Origin: Candidatus Saccharimonadota bacterium
GTDB lineage: Bacteria > Patescibacteriota > Saccharimonadia > Saccharimonadales > UBA4665
DNA length: 42,468 bases
Reading direction: 5' to 3'
Assembly (NCBI GenBank): GCA_029288425.1
Contig: JARIHD010000014.1
Coordinates: 1-42,468 of the forward strand
Shown: one piece after another, positions 23,758 through 31,706 of the stretch
How the letters are laid out: every line of letters begins with the position of its first letter
Position numbering within the stretch: position 1 is the first letter of the stretch
Notes under the pieces: model-generated
Seen by the model: only the letters and a program-made list of their open reading frames with translations
What the model was told of the DNA's origin: nothing
Database searches by the model: none
Program-made: the position numbers and the translations under genes

Positions 23758-24333
23758 TTATTTATCTGCGGAATCTTCTGCTGCAGCGCGGCCGATGGCC
23801 GTCAGAACGGTCGCGTAGTAGATATAACTATGTGGCACGTAGCGGTCTTTTTGGTCTTTTACCTCAATGGCAAAATTTTCGAGAGATTTCCATTCCAGGG
23901 ACTCGACTTCAATTTCATGCAGCTTAAAGCCAGTGTTTTCGGGCAGTTCCAAAAGATATAAAAACTGGAATTCGTTTTCAATGGCGTTTTCGTCCGCCCG
24001 TAGATGCGCACGGTGTACGCCGATGCTCCGCAGCTGCAGGGCGGTCACTTCCAGCCCGATTTCTTCTTTGGTTTCACGGAGCGCCGCTGTTAGTTCGTCC
24101 TCGCCCAGGTCTACATGACCGGCTGCCGAAATGTCATAACGGCCGGGCCAAGTCATCTTGCTGTCGGCACGTTTTTGCAGCAGCACTTCAGCGCCGCTTG
24201 GTGTGCGCCGCCATATCCATACGTGCGCCGCGGCATGCAATAAGCCTTGGCCGAACACCTCTTTTTTGGCGGCGCCTTTGTCTTTTATTGGACGGCCCTG
24301 CTCATCGAATAACTGCCACAAAATATCACTCAT
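23758..24333 (-). CDS. Nudix hydrolase
   Basis: The protein is 191 aa from ATG 24333. The Nudix box GHVDLGEDELTAALRETKEEIGLE (Gx5Ex7REUxEExGU) is complete; flanking residues (VLLQKRADSKMTWPGRYDISAAGH and HRAHLRADENAIENEFQFLYLLEL) match the isopentenyl-diphosphate isomerase-like/YfcD group of Nudix proteins. It hydrolyses or acts on nucleoside-diphosphate-linked compounds; the substrate is unknown. The upstream in-frame start at 24372 is rejected because TATACT (24346-24341 on the minus strand) sits 7 nt before ATG 24333, giving a leaderless mRNA. The longer form would start upstream of the promoter. The stop is 4 bp from the convergent upstream gene. Confidence 0.85.
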   Translation of the reverse strand: MSDILWQLFDEQGRPIKDKGAAKKEVFGQGLLHAAAHVWIWRRTPSGAEVLLQKRADSKMTWPGRYDISAAGHVDLGEDELTAALRETKEEIGLEVTALQLRSIGVHRAHLRADENAIENEFQFLYLLELPENTGFKLHEIEVESLEWKSLENFAIEVKDQKDRYVPHSYIYYATVLTAIGRAAAEDSADK

Positions 24334-24404
24334 GACTGAAAGTATAGATGAGTTTGTCAAAAAGACATGCAAAATTCATAAAAGTAGTGTAAAAATAGAG
24401 GCTT

Positions 24405-25538
24405 ATGCAACAGTTTAGGCATGTAGACAAAACCTGGAATCTAGAGCGAACGGCAGAAGAGTTAAGTCATATCGGCTATAGCCTGGACGAGGTCAATGTG
24501 GTCCTTCCTGGTTATCCAGAATTAGACAGTCGTCTGTTTGTACCCGAAGACGAACAAATAGATTTTAGGAACGCGGTCATTTTGGGCCGCGAGGTACGTA
24601 TTTTTGATATTCCGCCTGGCTTTGATGCCAGGGAGTCTCCCGACCGCCAGCAGACACTTAATAATTTGCGGCCCGAGGATATGCTGCTCGGCACACCAGA
24701 CCCTGATCTTATTACCGGCGTTTCCGAACCCTTGCCCGAAAATCATCCATCTGTCGTGCGGGCCATTAAAGAAGGCTGCCGCGATTTTACCCGCCAGCAC
24801 CAAGCACTTTTGCCCGGGTGGAAACAGCTTTTGTCTCTCCGCAATGCCAAGGGTGAGGCGCTGGGGATGCCGACAGGCATCGGCTGGTATACACATTTAG
24901 GCCGATCGCTTATGGTGGACGGTGTTACATTCCGGCTTAGCGAAGACGGTCTAGATCTGGAAACATTGCTGTATGAGCGGCCAGCGAACGATCAATCCGA
25001 AGCGGTGTGGGCGACGGCCGGTGGATATCCAACGAGTGCGGACAATCGGCATGGCGGACTCACTTTGTTGCAAGCGGCCTCGGCCCGGCGTGCCGAATAC
25101 TGGACGGAGCGGCAATTATGGTCATATCCTGGTGTACCTGTGCCCGCAAAAAATCCGGTCAGTTCCGGTACGACGATCGTGGCCGGGTTGCTCACCCGAC
25201 CCTATGGCCGGTTTATTCAAAACCCCGACTATCATGATGAACCGACGCTGACGCCTCAAAATAAAGAACGGCTGCAAACGACGAAGGGGCATGCCGCCGG
25301 CTACGTAAGCCTGCGTGCCCTATGCGAAGACAATCCGTTCGGCGGTGTTTCGGGCAAGGGACATAACCGCCACTTTTCAATGTGGACGACACATTTTGAA
25401 TATTTGGTGGGCGGCATCGATGCGCTCAATGACCCGGAAAATCGATATCGCTTTGGCATGACCGGTCAGCAATTTGACACCGTACGGGAAGTGACCGAAA
25501 CCCTGCGGCAAGAATTCCCGATGCTACAGCCAGTGTAG
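24405..25538 (+). CDS. hypothetical protein, 377 aa, possible divergent Nudix-like fold
   Basis: No family is recognised with confidence. N-terminal 140 aa contain short acidic-proline motifs (VVLPGYPELDSRLFVPEDEQ, DMLLGTPDPDLITG). In the C-terminal half the stretch VWATAGGYPTSADNRHGG followed by LTLLQAASARRAEYWTE resembles the entrance and helix of a Nudix box (WAIPGG-like), but the box acidic residues are mostly replaced, so it would be catalytically inactive if the relation is real. The gene is divergent from a true Nudix hydrolase, with only 71 bp between them. A weak TAAAAA -10 lies 8 nt before ATG 24405. No TM helix or signal peptide is seen. Confidence 0.6.
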   Translation: MQQFRHVDKTWNLERTAEELSHIGYSLDEVNVVLPGYPELDSRLFVPEDEQIDFRNAVILGREVRIFDIPPGFDARESPDRQQTLNNLRPEDMLLGTPDPDLITGVSEPLPENHPSVVRAIKEGCRDFTRQHQALLPGWKQLLSLRNAKGEALGMPTGIGWYTHLGRSLMVDGVTFRLSEDGLDLETLLYERPANDQSEAVWATAGGYPTSADNRHGGLTLLQAASARRAEYWTERQLWSYPGVPVPAKNPVSSGTTIVAGLLTRPYGRFIQNPDYHDEPTLTPQNKERLQTTKGHAAGYVSLRALCEDNPFGGVSGKGHNRHFSMWTTHFEYLVGGIDALNDPENRYRFGMTGQQFDTVREVTETLRQEFPMLQPV

Positions 25539-25539
25539 G

Positions 25540-26157
25540 CTACTTGGCTGTTAGGCCTGCGCCTTCTAGCAGCATATTGGCCTGCGCGGGACCGCCGTGG
25601 CTGGGCGGCGATATTTGGCGAAGTTTTGACGCCATGGTGTGAAGTGCTACGGGGCCGTATCTGGTGGCAAGAGATGATCCAGCGAGTTTGGTCGCGTCCA
25701 GTTCCAGGCTGACCTTGGCGTCGCTGTTGTAATAGAGCGGGTTAAGGCGGTTCTCGAGGTCCTGTATCGCATGGCCGTATTCATGTGCGAGCGACATGGC
25801 GACACCGAATTTTCCTAAGCCACCCTCCATATAATGGGCGTTTACACTTAACGCCGTTACGGCGATTGTGTCGTTTTCGGGACAATAAGAGGTCTGGTCA
25901 GTGGCGGTAAGAGTGGTTTCCGAGGTGATGCTTTTGCATACAAAGGAATCGTTTCCTTGTAGGACAACGAGATTGATATTTGCTACACCTCCAAGGCCAT
26001 GGCTAACCCAAAACGCCCTGTTAGCGTCACTTTCGTGGTTAACAAAGTCGATCCGTTCTTGGATGAGGGTTTCGGAGGTTGGTGTTTCGAAAGTCGGGGA
26101 GCTTCCACCGACAGCCAATAACAAGGCTGCGGAAGTCCCAACGGCCAAATTGCGCAT
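25540..26157 (-). CDS. putative secreted zinc metallopeptidase (YpfJ-like)
   Basis: The protein is 205 aa. A hydrophobic signal-like N-terminus (MRNLAVGTSAALLLAVGGSS) is followed by a domain with the zinc motif HEYGH at residues 125-129 in SLAHEYGHAIQDLENRL and, after 22 residues, ELDATKLAG (152-160), which mirrors the ELQADxxAG metal ligand motif of YpfJ/neutral zinc metallopeptidases. The protein is shorter than most members (about 280-300 aa). Two cysteines (FVCKS and SYCPEN) may form a disulfide outside the cell. The extended -10 TGTTAAAAT is 8 nt before the ATG, so the mRNA is probably leaderless. The stop lies 1 bp from the stop of the convergent 24405 gene. Confidence 0.75.
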   Translation of the reverse strand: MRNLAVGTSAALLLAVGGSSPTFETPTSETLIQERIDFVNHESDANRAFWVSHGLGGVANINLVVLQGNDSFVCKSITSETTLTATDQTSYCPENDTIAVTALSVNAHYMEGGLGKFGVAMSLAHEYGHAIQDLENRLNPLYYNSDAKVSLELDATKLAGSSLATRYGPVALHTMASKLRQISPPSHGGPAQANMLLEGAGLTAK

Positions 26158-26239
26158 ATTTGTTTATTTTAACATATATAAGAATATATTGCTACCTCAA
26201 AGGATTGTTAGAAATGTTCTCGACTGTTACTATTGGCGG

Positions 26240-26779
26240 ATGTCATCGCTAGGAATCTTTCGAGAGCTTTTGCCCCAAGAGCACCTGGGTCTGCGTGGCC
26301 ACATGGGTAAGATAAATCAACTGGGCGACTTTGGGATCAAGTGGCGGAGGCAGCATGAAGCCGGTTTGGCCCTTGTTGACGCGGGCGAGTTTGGTTGGGC
26401 AATACGAAAAGAGGCTGCACGGTTGGCGACTGCTAATACGGTGCAATTGGCCTGGGATTTAAATGGCAGCCTATTGGCCAAACCGGATTACAATGAGCGC
26501 GTTACGAGTCCGGTGACCAATGTGGACTTTGTCGGCCACGGTCGTTTCAGGGGCATTGCTTACATTCTTGAATCTGGGCAATTGGAGGACGAGCGACGCA
26601 AGGCTACCACCCATATAGATGCGCTGAATGGAGTCAATAGCAATTGGCGGCCATTCGAACCGCACGTCGTCTTGGCGACTGTCGCCGAAGGCAATATGGA
26701 CGAGGCCATTTTAAATGCGTTTTGGGACTTTGCTCCACCGGAAGTGACCCTTATGCCAGCCCGTGCGGTAGCAAAATAA
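26240..26779 (+). CDS. hypothetical protein, about 179 aa
   Basis: Not firmly recognised. It begins MSSLGIFRELLPQEHLGLRG, and its second half has the arrangement FVGHGRFRGIAYIL then FEPHVVLATVAEGN, loosely recalling 2H-phosphoesterase proteins, but the two HxT/S motifs are not clearly present. No TM helix or signal is seen. The frame is open upstream to 25901, but TTGTTA (26205-26210), 17 bp and TACTAT (26228-26233) put the promoter just before ATG 26240, so the shorter protein is preferred; the gap from -10 to ATG is 6 nt (leaderless). Nothing upstream of 26240 in this frame resembles protein, and the region overlaps the divergent metallopeptidase gene. Confidence 0.6.
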   Translation: MSSLGIFRELLPQEHLGLRGHMGKINQLGDFGIKWRRQHEAGLALVDAGEFGWAIRKEAARLATANTVQLAWDLNGSLLAKPDYNERVTSPVTNVDFVGHGRFRGIAYILESGQLEDERRKATTHIDALNGVNSNWRPFEPHVVLATVAEGNMDEAILNAFWDFAPPEVTLMPARAVAK

Positions 26780-26833
26780 CCCGCTGGGAACGGGCTCGAG
26801 AGTACCTTAGCCACCAAAAGGAATAAGTGTAAA

Positions 26834-26866
26834 AAATAAGAGGACTCATAAAAAGTCCTCTTATTT
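26834..26866. terminator. bidirectional terminator between the 26240 gene and tRNA-Met
   Basis: AAATAAGAGGACT (26834-26846) and AGTCCTCTTATTT (26854-26866) form a perfect 13-bp stem with a 7-nt loop. T-rich tails exist on both strands, and it follows both the plus-strand gene and the minus-strand tRNA. Confidence 0.85.
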
Positions 26867-26878
26867 GTATGCTGAATT

Positions 26879-26955
26879 TGGTAGCGGCGAGTGGACTTGA
26901 ACCACTGACCCCAGGCTTATGAGTCCTGTGCTCTAACCAGCTGAGCTACGCCGCC
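26879..26955 (-). tRNA. elongator tRNA-Met (anticodon CAU)
   Basis: Acceptor GGCGGCG/CGCCGCT (first pair G:U), discriminator A, encoded CCA at 26881-26879, D arm GCTCAGCTGGTTAGAGC, anticodon loop CTCATAA and T arm GTGGTTCAAGTCCAC. The body (GTAGCTCAG, TGGTTAGAGCACA, then GGGGTCA) follows the elongator Met pattern and lacks the C1:A72 of the initiator. It is the third CAU tRNA in the window. Confidence 0.85.
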
Positions 26956-27111
26956 ATGTCGGTGGGCTGTTGCGCACCAGTTACAGGATCCAAATATACC
27001 AGATTTTATCTCTGTTGGCTAGCCTTTGTTTGCAGTAAGGGCGACAGCGGGGTGATCTTCACGCGGACATTGTATGACTCAGCTCGGTGGCAGAGCTGAT
27101 ATAATCTGCTT

Positions 27112-27588
27112 ATGGTTGCTAAAAAAGTGACGAAAGAAGATATCCACCATCTTGATGCGCGGTTGATCCGGTTTTTTAAACAGACGTATGTGCCGCTGGC
27201 GCGATGCGCGTTTTTTGTCGTTTTCTTTTGGTTCGGGTTCGTTAAGTTGACTGGCTTGAGCCCGGCTGGGCCACTTGCCGAAGCGCTGACTGCGCACACG
27301 ATCGGGGCTGAGTATTTTGACATTGCTTTTAGGGTGCTCGCTCTTTTCGAATGTATAATCGGCGTGCTCTTTTTGTTTCCCAAGGCAGTCCGCGTGGTTA
27401 TTCCGCTGCTGTTTTTCCATATGGCGGTAGTTTGCGGGCCGCTACTATTACTGCCGGATTTAACGTGGCAGGCTCCGTTTATACCCACCCTGGAAGGACA
27501 ATACATAATTAAGAACATCGTGATAATCGCATTGGCCTTCGGCGTGGCGGCGCACACCCAGCCCTTGATTAAAAATAATGACATCTGA
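27112..27588 (+). CDS. DoxX-like membrane protein
   Basis: The protein is 158 aa with four hydrophobic segments (ARCAFFVVFFWFGFVKLTGL, FRVLALFECIIGVLFLF, VVIPLLFFHMAVVCGPLLLL and IIKNIVIIALAFGVAA), the general build of DoxX/DoxD-like and YkgB-type proteins of the inner membrane. The role of this family is mostly unknown, with links to redox or surfactant-associated functions in some bacteria. The extended -10 TGATATAAT (hexamer 27100-27105) lies 6 nt before the ATG, so the mRNA is leaderless. The long reverse frame over it is a shadow. Confidence 0.75.
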   Translation: MVAKKVTKEDIHHLDARLIRFFKQTYVPLARCAFFVVFFWFGFVKLTGLSPAGPLAEALTAHTIGAEYFDIAFRVLALFECIIGVLFLFPKAVRVVIPLLFFHMAVVCGPLLLLPDLTWQAPFIPTLEGQYIIKNIVIIALAFGVAAHTQPLIKNNDI

Positions 27589-27653
27589 AATTGCAATTTT
27601 CCAGACGCACGGCTACACTAAGAGTATTCTAAGCATAAACTTTCTGGAGCCTT

Positions 27654-28796
27654 ATGACCCACGCATCCCCAAAGGTCAGTAATCTTAAAAAACGCAATAT
27701 TATTATAAGTGCCGTGGCTGTCGCCGTCGTCTTGGTGGTCGGCTATGCGCTCATTAGCTCTCGAGCCTCCGGGTTCTTTAGCGTTATCGATCCCAACGGT
27801 ACAACCGTCAGCGGCAACGCCACGTTAGTAAGCGACGCCAGCCTCCCTGGTGGAAAGGCATTGCAGTTTAATGCGCCGGTAACGACTCCGCCGCCAACGA
27901 CGCCTCCACCGACCGGCACGCTACTGGGTTGGCAAATCACGGCCGACAATATCGGCCTCAAGCCGTTCGGTCTTAGCTGCGCTTCGCTGCCGCTTTACAC
28001 GGGTCCATTGACGCTTCCTGCCGGGACAACGATCAGCCAAAAACGTATTGAGGGCTCCATTGACGCACGTGCCGGAAACATCACTATTGAGAAAAGTTGT
28101 ATTCAGCCGAAAAGCAGTGATTATATAGTATCTGCGGCCGTATTTGACGGTACCATAAATGGCGGTAACGGCCCGGCAAGCGGCCCTATCACCATTCGTG
28201 ACTCCGAAATCGACGCAACCAAGATACCTACCCAAGAAGGCCGTGCCCGATCTGATGGTATCCGCGGCCTGGCGAACGTGTACCGAACCTATATTCACGG
28301 TATGGGCACGGGCATCGCTTTTGCTGAAACAAACAATAAATTAAGCGTAGTCGTGGAAAATAATTACATTACTGGACTCACGTCTTGGGGCGATGGGGGC
28401 GGTAGCGGTACTCATTCCGATGGTTTTACGATTCGTGATTTTCCGGCGTCCGGTACAACGCGCTCAGCGGTTATTAGAAACAACCGCATTAACTGTGATG
28501 GTGGTAATGAAAGCGGCGCATTCTTTATTCAGACAACGTTTGGCAGAATTGACAATGTGACCGCCGAAGGAAACTTATTTGAAGGCGGGAATTACCGCAT
28601 GGGTCTTGAAGTAAAGGACGGTACGCCGTATTCAAACATTCGTGCCATTAATAACCGGATTGGTCCTAGTACAGACAACCCTCCTTATGGCGCGGCTCAA
28701 GTGAGTGGCGGTCCCGGTTATGCAGAATGGACGGATAACTACATGTATGACCCCGCAAAAACCGATGCAAAGGGTGCAATCGTCCCCAAGCCCTAG
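27654..28796 (+). CDS. membrane-anchored surface protein with parallel beta-helix
   Basis: The protein is 380 aa. A basic N-terminus and one TM helix (NIIISAVAVAVVLVVGYALI, residues 14-33) are followed by a polar region and a proline/threonine linker (TTPPPTTPPPTG, near residue 77-88). Residues about 95-370 contain repeated short strands with asparagine and glycine turns (ITIRDSEID, VVVENNYITG, AVIRNNRINC, VTAEGNLFEGG, IRAINNRIG), the mark of a right-handed beta-helix as in pectate lyase-like proteins. It may be a carbohydrate-active or adhesive surface protein anchored to the cell; no catalytic site is identifiable. TTGCAA (27591), 17 bp and TACACT (27614-27619) form its promoter, with a TGGAG ribosome-binding site. 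Confidence 0.8.
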   Translation: MTHASPKVSNLKKRNIIISAVAVAVVLVVGYALISSRASGFFSVIDPNGTTVSGNATLVSDASLPGGKALQFNAPVTTPPPTTPPPTGTLLGWQITADNIGLKPFGLSCASLPLYTGPLTLPAGTTISQKRIEGSIDARAGNITIEKSCIQPKSSDYIVSAAVFDGTINGGNGPASGPITIRDSEIDATKIPTQEGRARSDGIRGLANVYRTYIHGMGTGIAFAETNNKLSVVVENNYITGLTSWGDGGGSGTHSDGFTIRDFPASGTTRSAVIRNNRINCDGGNESGAFFIQTTFGRIDNVTAEGNLFEGGNYRMGLEVKDGTPYSNIRAINNRIGPSTDNPPYGAAQVSGGPGYAEWTDNYMYDPAKTDAKGAIVPKP

Positions 28797-28839
28797 CTTA
28801 AGCTAATGCGGCCGAACATCCATGCGGTACAATAATCGC

Positions 28840-29736
28840 ATGGATGTCTCTATTGAGCCCGGAAAATACGTCATCGCAGTTTCAGGTGGTGTTGATTCAA
28901 TGGTTCTATTGGATTTGCTGCGGCAACGGCAAGGCATTGATCTGATTGTGGCTCATTTTGATCACGGCATTCGTCTCCACAATGAATCCGCCAAGGACCG
29001 CAAGTTTGTGCAGGACACGGCAGCAGCGCACGGCCTGGTTTTTGAATATGCCGAAGGAAATTTAGGTGTCACTGCCAGCGAAGCGGATGCGCGTATGGCC
29101 AGGTATGATTTTTTGCGCCAGGTACAAAAAAAGCATCACGCCGACGCTATTATTACCGCCCACCACCAGGATGATCTGCTTGAAACCGCAATATTAAATA
29201 TGCTTCGTGGTACCGGCCGAAAAGGCCTGAGTGCTCTGGGTTCACATGATGATACCCTCCGGCCACTGCTTCATATCTCGAAAAAAGAAATACTGGAGTA
29301 CGCCAGGCAAAACGACATTCAGTGGCGCGAAGACAGCACCAACGCAAGCGACCAATACTTGCGCAACTATATTCGTTTACGCCTAATGCCGCGTTTGGAT
29401 GACCGCGACCGCCGGCAGTTACTTGGAAAAGTAAGCGAAGCAATGCATACCAACCCATTGATTGACCAGCTTCTTTTGCTTGAACTGCACAAAAATATGA
29501 CCGAAGAAGGCCTCTCCCGCCGATGGTTTGCAATGCTGCCTTATGATTTATCCTGCGAAGTTATGGCCGCATGGCTGCGTTCAAATCACATCCGCGAATT
29601 CGATAAGAAGACCATTGAGCGTTTAGTAGTGGGCGCAAAGGTTAGCGAACCTGGCAAGCAGTTGGACGTCTTGGCTGGGTATTGGCTGAAGGTCGGTAAA
29701 ACTACCTTCAGTTTGGCAAAACGCGCTCTATCGTAA
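28840..29736 (+). CDS. tilS: tRNA(Ile)-lysidine synthetase TilS
   Basis: The 298-aa protein has the PP-loop SGGVDS at residues 15-20 and the family motifs VAHFDHGIR, the ARYDFLRQV region, TAHHQDDLLETAILNMLRGTGRKGLSAL, and WREDSTNASDQYLRNYIR. It converts C34 of tRNA-Ile2(CAU) to lysidine using ATP and lysine so that AUA is read as isoleucine. It is shorter than E. coli TilS (432 aa): the N-terminal catalytic domain is complete but most of the C-terminal domains are missing or reduced, as also seen in small-genome bacteria. ATG 28840 is preferred over 28822 because TACAAT (28828-28833) leaves 6 nt before it (leaderless). Its substrate tRNA is probably at 17895-17970. Confidence 0.93.
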   Translation: MDVSIEPGKYVIAVSGGVDSMVLLDLLRQRQGIDLIVAHFDHGIRLHNESAKDRKFVQDTAAAHGLVFEYAEGNLGVTASEADARMARYDFLRQVQKKHHADAIITAHHQDDLLETAILNMLRGTGRKGLSALGSHDDTLRPLLHISKKEILEYARQNDIQWREDSTNASDQYLRNYIRLRLMPRLDDRDRRQLLGKVSEAMHTNPLIDQLLLLELHKNMTEEGLSRRWFAMLPYDLSCEVMAAWLRSNHIREFDKKTIERLVVGAKVSEPGKQLDVLAGYWLKVGKTTFSLAKRALS

Positions 29737-29766
29737 AAACAGATGAACTGTGTATAATTACAAGAT

Positions 29767-31641
29767 ATGGAGAATAACAAGAAAAGTTTTCGTTCCTCCA
29801 ACAGGGGAGGTAACGGGCGGCGCAACTTTAAGGGCGTCGGATTTATGGCCCTGCTCATTTTGTTAGGTTTAGTTATTTTTGCGGCCCTCAACCAGTCATC
29901 TGGTATTAAATCTCCTCCACTCTCAGAGGTTATTGCTGACGCAAATGCCGGTAAATACTCTAAAATCGAGGTGAGTGGCAATGAATTAAATATCACCAAG
30001 AAAGGCGATGATCAGCCCAGTCTGAAATCGTATGCCGATCCGAATGCCTCCTTGAAGGAGCAGGGTCTAAAAGATGATGCAAAGGTTGAAGTTTCTTATA
30101 AGCCTGCATCGTCGACCGGTTCGACCATGGCGAACATTGGTATTTCGCTGCTTCCTGTGCTTATCATCAGCCTTGTTCTGTTCTTTATGCTTCGCAGTGC
30201 GCAAGGTCAGGGTAACCAGGCTATGAGCTTTGGTAAAAGCCGCGCCCGTTTATACGGCAATGAAAAAGACAAAGTTGTCTTTAAGGATATTGCTGGTTCG
30301 GCCGAGGCAAAACAAGACCTAGAAGAAGTCGTTGAGTTCCTGAAATATCCCAAGAAATTTGTAAGCATCGGTGCTCGTATTCCAAAAGGTGTGCTGCTGG
30401 TTGGTCCTCCGGGAACTGGTAAGACGATGCTGGCCCGTGCAGTTGCCGGCGAAGCCAATGTGCCGTTCTTTAGTATCTCCGGTTCGGAATTTGTGGAAAT
30501 GTTTGTTGGTGTTGGTGCAAGTCGCGTCCGCGACCTGTTTGCCAAGGCCAAAAAGAACGCACCCTGCATTATCTTTATCGATGAAATTGATGCAGTTGGT
30601 CGCCGTCGCGGTTCTGGTATGGGTGGCGGGCATGACGAACGCGAACAAACCCTTAACCAAATTTTGGTTGAAATGGACGGCTTTGAGCAGGGTCAAAATG
30701 TGATCGTGCTGGCTGCAACCAACCGTGCTGATGTGCTTGATCCTGCCTTGCTCCGCCCCGGCCGCTTTGACCGCCGTGTAAATATCGGCCTGCCGGAGCG
30801 CAAAGACCGAGAAGCTATCCTGAAAGTTCACTTTGCCAAAAAACCAATCGCCAAAAGCGTTGATCTGGATGTACTGGCTGCTAAAACTGCTGGTTCATCA
30901 GGTGCTGACCTGGCTAATATCGCCAACGAATCGGCTATAATTGCCGCCCGCCTGAACCATAAAGAAATCACTAACGACGATCTGACCGCCGCGTTCGAAA
31001 AAGTAGCCATCGGCCCCGAGCGCAAGAGCAAGGTCATGAGCGAAAAAGAAAAAGAGCTGACCGCCTACCACGAAGCCGGTCATGCCATCGTCGGTCACAT
31101 CTTGCCGGATAGCGACCCAATTCACAAGGTTACCATTATTCCGCGTGGCGGCACTGGCGGTGTAACCTGGTCTATTCCGCCCGAAGACAAAAGTTTTCAT
31201 AGTATCGTCGAATTTAAAGACGCGCTTGCCCGCATGCTCGGCGGCCGTATCGCCGAAGAATTTATCTATGGCACCGACCATGTAACGACCGGTGCGGGTT
31301 CCGATTTGCCGGCCGCCGCAGAGTTGGCCCGCGATATGGTTATCAACCAAGGTATGGGTAAAAAACTGCGCAATCAGGTCTTTAAAGTAGACGATGGCAT
31401 GATGCTCGACCGTATCATGCATGAGCGCCAATATTCCGAAGATACTGCTAAGCTGATCGACGACGAAGTTGAAGCACTCATTAGCGAAGCCGCCAATCGC
31501 GCTCGCGCCGTAATCAAGGCCAACCCGAGGAAGCTCAAAGAGCTCAAAGACGCCCTGCTCGAAAAAGAAACCGTCGAAGCAGAAGACGTAAAACGCATCC
31601 TGAAGGGCACGGTTATGCCCAAAGAAGCAGCACTCTACTAA
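29767..31641 (+). CDS. ftsH: ATP-dependent zinc metalloprotease FtsH
   Basis: The 624-aa protein is a membrane-anchored AAA+ protease that degrades misfolded membrane proteins and regulators. It has a short basic N-terminus, TM1 at about 25-42, an extracytoplasmic segment, TM2 at about 121-143, Walker A GPPGTGKT (213-220), Walker B IIFIDEID (268-275), the second region of homology [20 protein letters not shown], and the zinc motif HEAGH (435-439) with the downstream [19 protein letters not shown] that supplies the third ligand. Length is near normal. TATAAT (29753-29758) lies 8 nt before the ATG, so it is leaderless. It stands between tilS and murJ, each with its own -10 box. Confidence 0.97.
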   Translation: MENNKKSFRSSNRGGNGRRNFKGVGFMALLILLGLVIFAALNQSSGIKSPPLSEVIADANAGKYSKIEVSGNELNITKKGDDQPSLKSYADPNASLKEQGLKDDAKVEVSYKPASSTGSTMANIGISLLPVLIISLVLFFMLRSAQGQGNQAMSFGKSRARLYGNEKDKVVFKDIAGSAEAKQDLEEVVEFLKYPKKFVSIGARIPKGVLLVGPPGTGKTMLARAVAGEANVPFFSISGSEFVEMFVGVGASRVRDLFAKAKKNAPCIIFIDEIDAVGRRRGSGMGGGHDEREQTLNQILVEMDGFEQGQNVIVLAATNRADVLDPALLRPGRFDRRVNIGLPERKDREAILKVHFAKKPIAKSVDLDVLAAKTAGSSGADLANIANESAIIAARLNHKEITNDDLTAAFEKVAIGPERKSKVMSEKEKELTAYHEAGHAIVGHILPDSDPIHKVTIIPRGGTGGVTWSIPPEDKSFHSIVEFKDALARMLGGRIAEEFIYGTDHVTTGAGSDLPAAAELARDMVINQGMGKKLRNQVFKVDDGMMLDRIMHERQYSEDTAKLIDDEVEALISEAANRARAVIKANPRKLKELKDALLEKETVEAEDVKRILKGTVMPKEAALY

Positions 31642-31706
31642 AACCGACGAGAGTACATCACTTTCTGCTGGCACTTTAGGCGGGCCGTCCCTTATACTGG
31701 ATAGGA

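Noticed and set aside
25901-26239. Start of the 26240 gene at 25901.
   Set aside because: It overlaps the divergent metallopeptidase gene, and a TTGTTA-17-TACTAT promoter lies just before ATG 26240.
27006-27596. 196-aa reverse frame opposite the DoxX-like gene.
   Set aside because: The plus-strand frame has four clean TM helices and a leaderless promoter; the reverse product is a shadow.
28822-28839. TilS start at ATG 28822.
   Set aside because: It lies upstream of the TACAAT -10 (28828-28833), while ATG 28840 sits 6 nt after it and starts directly before the normal TilS N-terminus.
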